A stretch of 22,344 bases of DNA from Planctomycetota bacterium (GTDB taxonomy: Bacteria; Planctomycetota; Brocadiia; Brocadiales; Brocadiaceae): contig JAHFOW010000025.1 in the NCBI GenBank assembly GCA_023261465.1, positions 1 through 22,344 of the forward strand, in the 5' to 3' direction. The position numbers were made by a program, and so were the translations under genes. Every line of letters begins with the position of its first letter. Position 1 is the first letter of the stretch. Under the pieces are notes generated by a model, which did not search any database, was not told where the DNA came from, and saw only the letters and a program-made list of their open reading frames with translations. This document shows positions 7,120-13,309 of this stretch, piece after piece.

Positions 7120-7692
7120 TTACTTTGGTTCGATTGGTTTGAAACGGAATTTCTGTCCGCCTACCGAAGCTTCATACATTAAGCCATTTTTTGCCAGGGT
7201 AAAAACCGCAACGCCATTATTATAATCAGCATCTGAGGATACTCCGGAATTTGCAGCTACTGCCGATGCCTGTGCCCCCAATTTGACGTTATTAAACATG
7301 AAGTCGTTGAGTGTTTCTTTGTCCTTAAAGAAGATTACCTCAGTGTACACCTGACCGCCAAGTTGTGCGCCAATCGTCACCTGTGTAAGGGTTGCGGTGC
7401 CAATCAGTTTTCCCTTTTCGTAAACCTCACCATTGCCATGAGCCGCCCCGATGCCTATAGCGCCTTTTGTTACTGTAGGAAACACGGCGTAACCATAAGC
7501 CTTTTCAAAATAGGAGTTCAAGTGTGGATAATTATTTTTCAAACTTGCGATAGCTTCGGCAACTTCCGAATTTGTGATATCCTGTTTTTTTGCAATTTCC
7601 GTATCGGAAGGTTTCCATCCCGCGTAAGCAGTCATGAGAGATACAGCGGTAATGCCGATTGCGATGAGGTTAGGAATAAATAGTTTTTTCAA
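7120..7692 (-). CDS. Exported SYLF (Ysc84-type lipid-binding) domain protein
   Basis: This 190-residue protein starts with TTG; GAGGAG stands 7 nt upstream. Residues 1-24 form a signal peptide with likely cleavage after AYA. The mature part covers one SYLF domain: AEAIASLKNNYPHLNSYFEKAYGYAVFPTVTKGAIGIGAAHGNGEVYEKGKLIGTA, then VTIGAQLGGQVYTEVIFFKDKETLNDF, and the closing GVAVFTLAKNGLMYEASVGGQKF (given here as separate landmarks in order). SYLF domains bind phosphoinositides in eukaryotes. Bacterial exported members are common and little studied, and are presumed to act at the inner or outer membrane surface. No terminator is visible between its stop and the convergent YkgJ-like gene. Confidence 0.85.
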   Translation of the reverse strand: MKKLFIPNLIAIGITAVSLMTAYAGWKPSDTEIAKKQDITNSEVAEAIASLKNNYPHLNSYFEKAYGYAVFPTVTKGAIGIGAAHGNGEVYEKGKLIGTATLTQVTIGAQLGGQVYTEVIFFKDKETLNDFMFNNVKLGAQASAVAANSGVSSDADYNNGVAVFTLAKNGLMYEASVGGQKFRFKPIEPK

Positions 7693-7940
7693 CTTTGTTC
7701 TCCTCGATAAATAAGTGGCAATAAATCTACATTAAAATTCGAATGCTATACAGAGGGAGATATATAATAAAAAAAGTTTATCACATTGTTATGGGGGAGT
7801 GCAAGTCTCGTATTGTAAAAAAAATCTGAAAAATATTTAGATGAAATTTGTCGCAAATTGTCATAGAGTGGCATTTAGGGATTCGTAAGGCGCTGTAATG
7901 GCAACCCGTGATTATTTGCTGCGATACATACTTGAAATTA
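7693..7940. other. Intergenic, probable promoter region of the SYLF gene
   Basis: With 7941-8136 this forms a gap of about 440 nt without a gene. No convincing -35/-10 pair was found. The features to the right are a hairpin (7941-7964) and a terminator (7991-8028). Confidence 0.4.
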
Positions 7941-7964
7941 AATTCCCCTTGGGAAAGGGGAATT
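7941..7964. repeat. Perfect 10-bp hairpin, AATTCCCCTT type
   Basis: AATTCCCCTT (7941-7950) and AAGGGGAATT (7955-7964) form a perfect stem around GGGA. Neither side has a T-run, so it is not a standard terminator. The sequence type (CCCCTT...AAGGGG followed by GAGGGTTT) resembles short dispersed repeats, but only one copy lies here. Confidence 0.45.
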
Positions 7965-7990
7965 GAGGGTTTATTGTTTTTTCCATTAAA

Positions 7991-8028
7991 CAAAAAACCC
8001 CAATATCCTTGCGGATACTGGGGTTTTA
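7991..8028 (-). terminator. Intrinsic terminator of the cold-shock gene
   Basis: AAAACCCCAATATCC (7994-8008) faces GGATACTGGGGTTTT (8013-8027) with one mismatch and a 4-nt loop. On the minus strand it is followed by a T-run and lies about 110 nt beyond the stop of the gene at 8137-8337. T-richness on both sides means it may also stop plus-strand transcription. Confidence 0.8.
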
Positions 8029-8136
8029 TTGTCGTAATTATAACTGTTATAACTTAAGTGTCTACTCTATATTTTTTTATCACATCTATTGCTGTTGAAT
8101 ATACTTTAAAATGAAAGAGTGCGCTTTTTAATAAAT

Positions 8137-8337
8137 TTATAATTTGACGACGTTTGTGGCCTTGTAGCCCTTCTGGTCCTTAATAACCTCGAACTCAACC
8201 TTATCTCCTTCTGCAAGGGTTCTAAACCCATCGCCCTGGATAGAAGTTTGATGTACAAAAACATCATCTCCGTTATCCTGAGAGATAAAACCAAATCCTT
8301 TTTTATCATTAAACCATTTCACTGTTCCATTTGCCAT
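8137..8337 (-). CDS. Cold-shock domain protein (CspA family)
   Basis: This 66-residue single cold-shock domain begins MANGTVKWFNDKKGFGFIS and carries both RNA-binding motifs: KGFGFI (13-18) and VFVHQ (26-30). It should bind single-stranded RNA or DNA as a chaperone. The frame can be extended to a GTG at 8358, but those seven codons contain the strong GAGGGGGTGA ribosome binding site, so the ATG at 8337 is the real start. The leader carries a terminator-like hairpin (8379-8416), which fits the family's habit of leader-based control. It is a one-gene unit with a terminator downstream. Confidence 0.95.
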   Translation of the reverse strand: MANGTVKWFNDKKGFGFISQDNGDDVFVHQTSIQGDGFRTLAEGDKVEFEVIKDQKGYKATNVVKL

Positions 8338-8378
8338 TTCTAAATCACCCCCTCTCACATTAAAGAAATATAAAGAAA

Positions 8379-8416
8379 CAAAAAAAGGCCATAAAGGTTG
8401 TAACCCTTATAGCCTT
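8379..8416 (-). terminator. Terminator-like hairpin in the csp leader
   Basis: On the minus strand AAGGCTATAAGGG (8416-8404) pairs over all 13 positions (two wobbles) with CCTTTATGGCCTT (8397-8385) around a 6-nt loop, and is followed by a run of T. It ends about 42 nt before the csp start. No gene upstream on this strand needs a terminator here, so it may be an attenuator in the csp leader or the 3' end of a small RNA. Confidence 0.6.
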
Positions 8417-8680
8417 ACTATAACACTCATCTATAATACGACTTTACAATACAACCAAACTACACGGCATATCTTACCAACCATAATATAATAAAGCAAG
8501 AGGAAATTTAAATTTATTTTTTCGTCTGCGTTTTTGGCGGGTTTAATATATATTATTTATAAAAACATTTTTTATTTACATTATGTTCCCGGTAAAAAAA
8601 TTATATAAAGGTGCTTTATGACTGGCTCGAAAATTTAAATGTAGCTATGCCCTTTATGTGTGCGAAGCCGCCGATGTAAA
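8417..8680. other. Intergenic, no gene seen
   Basis: AT-rich, with no protein-like frame. A minus-strand pair TTGGTT and TATAGA spaced by 17 nt (about 8427-8455) could be the csp promoter, but the match is modest. It is part of a gap of about 600 nt that continues with two repeat elements. Confidence 0.35.
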
Positions 8681-8770
8681 GAGTCTGTGCAAAAAGTATG
8701 GTCTTGTCTGTCATTGCGAGCGACAGCGAAGCAATCTTTCCCGCAAGATCATAGTAAAGAAAAGATGCTT
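8681..8770 (+). repeat. Half copy of the MITE-like element
   Basis: GAGTCTGTGCAAAAAGTATG (8681-8700), then a stretch containing TGTCATTGCGAGCGACAGCG and AAGCAATCTTTC, follows the reverse complement of 3066-3206 almost base for base for about 75 bp, then diverges. The second half and second terminal repeat are missing. Confidence 0.75.
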
Positions 8771-8856
8771 CAGTCTACCTCCTTATGCAGTTCGGACGCG
8801 TGGTGTTACCATCAAATAAAACGGTTATTATAACTCTGCAATGGTAGTCGATTTTC

Positions 8857-8956
8857 ACAGGCTGTCCGAGAATAGGTGTTTTAGTAAATTCTTGTGTCAT
8901 AAGTCCTTTAAAATCAATACCTGATTTTTTGAATTTTGCATTCCCAGACAGCCTGT
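8857..8956. repeat. 100-bp inverted-repeat element abutting the cytochrome stop
   Basis: ACAGGCTGTCCGAGAAT (8857-8873) faces ATTCCCAGACAGCCTGT (8940-8956), matching at 15 of 17 positions, across about 66 bp. The right end touches the TGA of the cytochrome gene (8957-8959) with no spacer. A minus-strand open frame (8960 to 8775) begins GTG overlapping that TGA and runs through the element. I treat it as a by-product of the repeat, although its codons do not look random. Confidence 0.6.
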
Positions 8957-9988
8957 TCACCTATGACATACTTTGCATTTATCAGTCATATCGGGTGGTA
9001 TGGGGTGTGTTCTTCTTGGTGCGCCACCAATACCTCTCTTGTGACATACTTCACAAGGCGGATAACCTTTGGTATCGTGTGGTATGCCAGGAGCTGAGGG
9101 ATGGTCGGGACGTAAGTGACAAACCGTACACTCTACCTTTGATATGGAGTAATGGCAATTGAGACAATGACGATTTTTTGTTCCTATACCACCCCACGAG
9201 GCCGTGTGGCTTAAAGGTGTTGTATTGGTATGGCATCTTACACAAAAGTCCTCCTGATGACATGCCATACATTTTTTCCGCTCCCATGATGCGGCGAATC
9301 CGTGTGTCCTTCTTCGCCATGCGTTATTATGACTCTTTGGTTTCTGAATTTGGTGGCAATTGACGCACCAGTTCTGGTCGGGATGGCATCGTTTGCAGTA
9401 ATCTTTATTGTAATAGGACTCGCTGCCGTGTTTGAGAATCCAGCGCGGATCTTCGTGTTTTACCCACCGTTCTTCATGATAGAGGGGCATGCGATTTTTT
9501 TTAATGTGCTTATGGCAAATATCACAGGCGATTTTATCTTCACCTCTTTCTTTGTGGCATGGCACACAATTGCGGTACATATCGGGCAAAAGGTCTGTGG
9601 TAATCGCATCACTTTTCCCGATACTGCTGTGGCACTTATTACATTCAACCTTATTTTCGAGATGTATCTTATGAGTAAACTTCAAATCCCGGTACTTTTT
9701 AGGGATATTATGTTTTACTTTTATTTTCATCCCTGGTCTCGTGTGGCACAGTAAACAGGATCTGGGATTATTTGTGTCAAAATTCTTCATGTGACATGTC
9801 AGGCATTTTGGCATCTTTGGCCATTTTGGTGTAAGGTCTTCTTTGTAAGCGTGGCAGGTGTCGCAGTCTTTTAAGCCTCTTTCCATGTGTTTGGCATGAC
9901 TAAAGTGTATCTCGGACTCCTTGCAACCACCAAGAGCACTAAGAAAGGCAATACTTATGAAGAAAATGATATATTTAAACGTGTTCAT
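8957..9988 (-). CDS. 14-haem c-type cytochrome lipoprotein
   Basis: This 343-residue protein has a lipoprotein signal (lipobox LGGC, C22 as lipidated residue) followed by 14 CXXCH motifs, from CDTCH near residue 42 to CKVCHR as the last residues. Haems are spread along the whole chain, as expected for an electron wire. There is no recognisable catalytic domain. Upstream on the same strand are an outer-membrane barrel and a Reeler-like secreted protein. The barrel stop and this ATG overlap as TAATG, so translation is coupled. By analogy with MtrA/MtrB or the Geobacter OmaB-OmbB pairs, it could be the haem subunit of an electron conduit across the outer membrane. That is inference, and an electron carrier in the periplasm is an alternative. 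Confidence 0.88.
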   Translation of the reverse strand: MNTFKYIIFFISIAFLSALGGCKESEIHFSHAKHMERGLKDCDTCHAYKEDLTPKWPKMPKCLTCHMKNFDTNNPRSCLLCHTRPGMKIKVKHNIPKKYRDLKFTHKIHLENKVECNKCHSSIGKSDAITTDLLPDMYRNCVPCHKERGEDKIACDICHKHIKKNRMPLYHEERWVKHEDPRWILKHGSESYYNKDYCKRCHPDQNWCVNCHQIQKPKSHNNAWRRRTHGFAASWERKKCMACHQEDFCVRCHTNTTPLSHTASWGGIGTKNRHCLNCHYSISKVECTVCHLRPDHPSAPGIPHDTKGYPPCEVCHKRGIGGAPRRTHPIPPDMTDKCKVCHR

Positions 9989-11382
9989 TAAAAATTTGTG
10001 CTATAAGAAAGTAAGAGTTGGTGAAAGGTTCCAGGATCGCTTATCTCAGTTGTCCAACGAAAGGTAATATCAGATTGCTTTGTTAATAAATATTTAATTC
10101 TCATGTAATAGGCACGGACATCGATCCTTTGTTCTATATTACTTTGTGCTGGGTCTTCAAGGATAGCCTGGAGGTCGTTACTTCCCGTAAAATTATATTT
10201 ATAAAATGAATAGCTTGTCCCTATACCGAGATCAAACTTGTCAATTTTTTTCCCAAGGTCGGCGCCGAGGTCCAGGCTATTATCATACCCGGCTACATTC
10301 CAATGTTCCACGGTAAAGGTAGCTTGGGATTCATGCAAAAGAATGTTATTGACCATAAATGAGAAGAATTCCCTGTTATAATCGCGGTTAAAAGTATTTT
10401 CCTGGCCTTCGTTAATCAATTTTCTATAGTCAACACCGCTGGAAATTCCATAATGTTCTCCCACCCCTTTATAACCTGTCAGACTAATGAGGTAAAACGG
10501 CCTGAATGTTCCGAGTACCTGATAATAAGGAGAAATGTTATTGCTTTGTTCGGCGATTGAATTAAGAAACTGAAAATATGATAAATCTACGCTTGCATCC
10601 CAGTCAATCTTGTCCCATGAGAATTTAACAAAAAGATCCTTGGGTGAAGAGTTCAGCAAATCATATCTTCCGTAAAAATTAAAGTCCTCGTGAATCTTTT
10701 GCCACAAATTGAGGCCTACTTCATCATCAATAAAACTATCGTCTATAATACGCATATAATCTACATTTGTGCGAGTGTCTATAAAGGGGCGGGCGGCAAC
10801 GCCAGCTCCGGTGACCGTATCAAAGTAGGTACTGCTATATTGAGAAGCCCTTAGACCACCAAAAGCATAGGTCTCAATGGGACCAATTTGCTGATCATAT
10901 TTTACACCATCAAAGAGAATGGTGTCGACAGAATATATATATTGTCGTCCTACACGAAGGGTTGAATTGTCTATTACAGGGTTTTTGATGTCTCCGTATA
11001 AATAATAAAGGCGACCGTTGAAACTTGAATCGTATGTATCGAGGATATCCCGAAATGCCCCGGACTTTGGTTCGTGGCCATCAAGGTCTTCGGATAACCT
11101 TCCGGAACCGGCGATGCTTACCTTATTGTTATAGAAATCTTTTGTCTGGAAATGCAGGTATTCATACATATCGTGGTCGTCCTGGCTACCTTCCCACCTG
11201 CCTTCGTATTGAGTTCTAAAATTACCAGAAATAAAATTGTTATAGGTAAACCCGCTCGATTCCGTTACGCCTGTTATCGTATCTTTATTCGTATCTGTTT
11301 GAGCGAAGAGAACAGATGGAAATAGCAAAGAAAGCAGGAATGGAATCACAAATATTTTTATATTTCTCCTCTTTTCCCGCAT
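9988..11382 (-). CDS. Outer-membrane beta-barrel, porin-like partner of the 14-haem cytochrome
   Basis: The protein is 464 residues from the ATG at 11382. A further start at 11445 lies inside the preceding gene and would put 21 extra residues before a good signal peptide (MREKRRNIKIFVIPFLLSLL, cleavage after FAQ or close by), so I prefer the shorter form. Neither start has a strong ribosome binding site. The mature chain alternates short amphipathic strands rich in Tyr, Phe and Asp with turns (LHFQTKDFYNNKVSIAGSGR, STLRVGRQYIYS, FNFYGRYDLL, ATFTVEHWNVAGY) and ends LLLSYSTNF. A terminal Phe is the usual signal for barrel insertion. Its size suits about 20 strands, similar to conduit porins. 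It lies between the Reeler-like and 14-haem genes. Homology to a named porin family was not recognised. Confidence 0.75.
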   Translation of the reverse strand: MREKRRNIKIFVIPFLLSLLFPSVLFAQTDTNKDTITGVTESSGFTYNNFISGNFRTQYEGRWEGSQDDHDMYEYLHFQTKDFYNNKVSIAGSGRLSEDLDGHEPKSGAFRDILDTYDSSFNGRLYYLYGDIKNPVIDNSTLRVGRQYIYSVDTILFDGVKYDQQIGPIETYAFGGLRASQYSSTYFDTVTGAGVAARPFIDTRTNVDYMRIIDDSFIDDEVGLNLWQKIHEDFNFYGRYDLLNSSPKDLFVKFSWDKIDWDASVDLSYFQFLNSIAEQSNNISPYYQVLGTFRPFYLISLTGYKGVGEHYGISSGVDYRKLINEGQENTFNRDYNREFFSFMVNNILLHESQATFTVEHWNVAGYDNSLDLGADLGKKIDKFDLGIGTSYSFYKYNFTGSNDLQAILEDPAQSNIEQRIDVRAYYMRIKYLLTKQSDITFRWTTEISDPGTFHQLLLSYSTNF

Positions 11383-11416
11383 TTTGCAATAAAGTCTTTT
11401 TAAAAGGTTGTTCAAA

Positions 11417-12031
11417 TTATTGTATTGTTGCAGTTGATGTTGCATTTATTTGTAATTGGGTTGTATAAATGTGGTCGCCGGATGATACACCATTGCCATT
11501 TGCGTCGTTTCCTGCAGCATAAAATGTTATAAGACCCGTAGCGGTGGAAGGCGCCTGCCATTTAACAGTCCATGAGGTTTTTTTATTCCCGGCCAGGGTA
11601 TGCTCTATGTATTTTCCCTCGTCTTCAGTCTTTAGTCCTCTTTTATTGGGGTCTACGGCATTTGGAGGAATTACCTGGGTTGTATTATCTTTTCTTGAGA
11701 CCTTTTTGAATGTTCCCACCCTATTACTATTGGCATCGACCGCTGTCATTTCAAATCCATGTAGTTTTCCAGTCCAATTTTGGAATGAAACTTGTACCTT
11801 GATTGTTTTACCAGGAGTATAAACGGGGAGATTTGTAGTAATTGAAAATTTTGCGTTTCCCGAATTAAGAGGGAACGAATTGTGACAACTCCTGGCCTTG
11901 CAGGTTTTTTCGTTGTCAACCGGCGCTCCCGTCCGATAGGCTTTAGGGCCTGTAGACCAGGCATGCGCCGTGTTTGTATATATAATAAAACTGAACATAA
12001 AACACACCGCAAATTTATTAAATATACCCAC
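11417..12031 (-). CDS. Secreted Reeler-like (choice-of-anchor V type) protein with one CX4CH haem-type motif
   Basis: This 204-residue protein starts with GTG and has a signal peptide with cleavage after AHA (about residue 24). The mature N-terminus reads STGPKAYRTGAPVDNEKTC and then KARSCH: a single CX4CH motif at the place where related proteins usually carry CXXCH. The rest is a beta-sandwich: FSITTNLPVYTPGKTIKVQV, NWTGKLHGFEMTAVDANSNR and VKWQAPSTATGLITFYAAGN are the classic Reeler-type strands. It leads the operon with the barrel and the 14-haem lipoprotein, and its stop lies 34 nt before the chosen barrel start. It may be an outer-surface haem protein of the same complex. Whether CX4CH is haem-bound needs testing. 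Confidence 0.78.
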   Translation of the reverse strand: MGIFNKFAVCFMFSFIIYTNTAHAWSTGPKAYRTGAPVDNEKTCKARSCHNSFPLNSGNAKFSITTNLPVYTPGKTIKVQVSFQNWTGKLHGFEMTAVDANSNRVGTFKKVSRKDNTTQVIPPNAVDPNKRGLKTEDEGKYIEHTLAGNKKTSWTVKWQAPSTATGLITFYAAGNDANGNGVSSGDHIYTTQLQINATSTATIQ

Positions 12032-12084
12032 ACATTACCGCCTTCCACCTGAAAAGAAAACTTTATTGTTAACTAATCGGCTCT

Positions 12085-12113
12085 AATGTACATAATATAT
12101 GGACACTTTTCAA
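12085..12113 (-). promoter_or_regulatory. Candidate promoter of the barrel/cytochrome operon
   Basis: On the minus strand TTGAAA (12113-12108) and TACATT (12090-12085) are 17 nt apart. This places a start site near 12078, about 47 nt before the GTG of the Reeler-like gene. The -10 box is only a fair match. The remaining divergent space up to the amidase holds nothing else I can name. Confidence 0.3.
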
Positions 12114-12263
12114 TAAAATTTGTATTTATATCTGGTATAAATTGATAACGTACAAATACCACGTTTTTTATTATAAAATCCTTTATAATATTTACATAAT
12201 TTCGTGAGAAGTTTGGATAGAGGCCAGGGTGTAAAATAAAAATAATTGCAATATGAGGAGAAA

Positions 12264-12923
12264 TTGTATATAAAAATAGCTATGCATAGACATGAAAGTA
12301 TAATTAAATATTTTTCCTTAGCTACCATCGTGATTGCATCGGAGATATTTATTTCTTTGCCATTCTTCAGTTGTGTGAAGGTAAAGAACTCTCCGCCGGC
12401 TGTAACGGCCAATCTCACCCATCTTTGTCACACCGATGTTCAGGAAAATCAATGGAAATACATTGTTATTCACCATAGCGCCACTGCAAAAGGGAATGCC
12501 GCCCGCTTTGATGATTACCACAGGAACAAGAGACGATGGGAATACGGTTTAGCTTACCATTTCGTCGTTGGAAATGGGTCACTTTCAGGGGATGGTGAGA
12601 TTGAGGTAGCTGAACGTTGGAAAAAGCAGATTCATGGCGCCCATACGGCAAATATGGAATGCAATCGTGTAGCTATAGGTATCTGTTTGGTAGGCGACTT
12701 TGAAAATGGCGGCCGTCCTACCGGCAAGCAGTTTGAATCCCTGGTTGAACTTGTCCAGTATCTTTCCCGAAGGTACAACATTCCATTATCCAACGTATTA
12801 TTGCATAAGCAGGTGCACCAGAAAGGGACAGCATGTCCCGGCAAAAACTTTCCCTTTGGTGAATTAAAAACACGGTTGATACAATTTGCCTCAAAAGAGG
12901 GCGATCGTACCAGGAAACTATAG
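12264..12923 (+). CDS. N-acetylmuramoyl-L-alanine amidase (Amidase_2/PGRP type)
   Basis: This Zn-dependent enzyme cuts the bond between muramic acid and the stem peptide of peptidoglycan. In the 219-residue form the zinc ligands of the T7-lysozyme fold are visible: H70 in IVIHHSAT, H181 in VLLHKQV and C191 in GTACPG. Y98 in GLAYHFVVG is the usual catalytic tyrosine. Residues 14-37 are hydrophobic and end in FFSC, a signal or anchor and possibly a poor lipobox. The start is uncertain: GAGGAG at 12255-12260 best fits the TTG at 12264, with ATG at 12282 as the alternative. The gene converges on the pilus operon, with 7 bp between the stops. It may remodel the wall for envelope-spanning machinery, but that is only a neighbourhood argument. 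Confidence 0.85.
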   Translation: MYIKIAMHRHESIIKYFSLATIVIASEIFISLPFFSCVKVKNSPPAVTANLTHLCHTDVQENQWKYIVIHHSATAKGNAARFDDYHRNKRRWEYGLAYHFVVGNGSLSGDGEIEVAERWKKQIHGAHTANMECNRVAIGICLVGDFENGGRPTGKQFESLVELVQYLSRRYNIPLSNVLLHKQVHQKGTACPGKNFPFGELKTRLIQFASKEGDRTRKL

Positions 12924-12930
12924 GAGGTTT

Positions 12931-13287
12931 TTACTGCTGTTGTTTGGCTTGCTCCTTTAAAAGTTCCGCCTTTACTTCTTCTATAGATATACCGTACGTT
13001 TTTCCATGTTGTTGCAATTTTTTATCAAATTTGTAACTTCGAACAGCTACTAAACCAAATCCTCCCCCTTGAAAATACTCATAAACCATAACAGCCTGCT
13101 CATCCGTATCTACAAGGTAAAAAGGTTGTCTGCTTCCTAATTGACCGCCAACCACGCCAAAGATATGCCGCGCGCCTCCATCGCCCTGTGCAACGACATA
13201 ATTAGTCGTGTTTTTAAAAATCAGTGCTATAAGGAGTAATGAAATGATAATAAGTAAGAGGGTATTTGTATTGAAAATTTTCTTCAT
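12931..13287 (-). CDS. Small membrane-anchored protein at the end of the secretin operon
   Basis: This 118-residue protein has a strong hydrophobic segment at residues 9-25, then a compact domain FYLVDTDEQAVMVYEYFQGG ... LVAVRSYKFDKKLQQHGK and a charged helical tail ending in KQQQ. The VDT...VMVYE...LVAVRSYKFD pattern resembles small planctomycete proteins found beside type II or IV pilus genes, as far as I recall, but I cannot assign a function. It lies 22 nt after the secretin stop, with a GGAG ribosome binding site 9 nt before the ATG, so it is very likely the last gene of that operon. Confidence 0.7.
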   Translation of the reverse strand: MKKIFNTNTLLLIIISLLLIALIFKNTTNYVVAQGDGGARHIFGVVGGQLGSRQPFYLVDTDEQAVMVYEYFQGGGFGLVAVRSYKFDKKLQQHGKTYGISIEEVKAELLKEQAKQQQ

Positions 13288-13309
13288 GGTTAATGGCTCC
13301 GGGAATAAA

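Noticed and set aside
7941..7964. Second terminator for the cold-shock gene
   Set aside because: A perfect stem, but no T-run on either strand; the hairpin at 7991-8028 fits that role better.
8775..8960. 61-codon minus-strand frame overlapping the cytochrome stop as GTGA
   Set aside because: It runs through an inverted-repeat element and matches no family I know. Kept only as a point for checking in the findings.
9302..9754. 150-codon plus-strand frame
   Set aside because: Antisense shadow of the 14-haem cytochrome; hydrophobic composition arises from reading haem-motif codons backwards.
11383..11445. Longer start for the beta-barrel at 11445
   Set aside because: It lies inside the preceding gene, has no ribosome binding site, and would bury the signal peptide behind 21 polar residues.
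12110..12418. 102-codon minus-strand frame with a hydrophobic segment
   Set aside because: Overlaps the start of the amidase on the other strand, has poor composition and no ribosome binding site.
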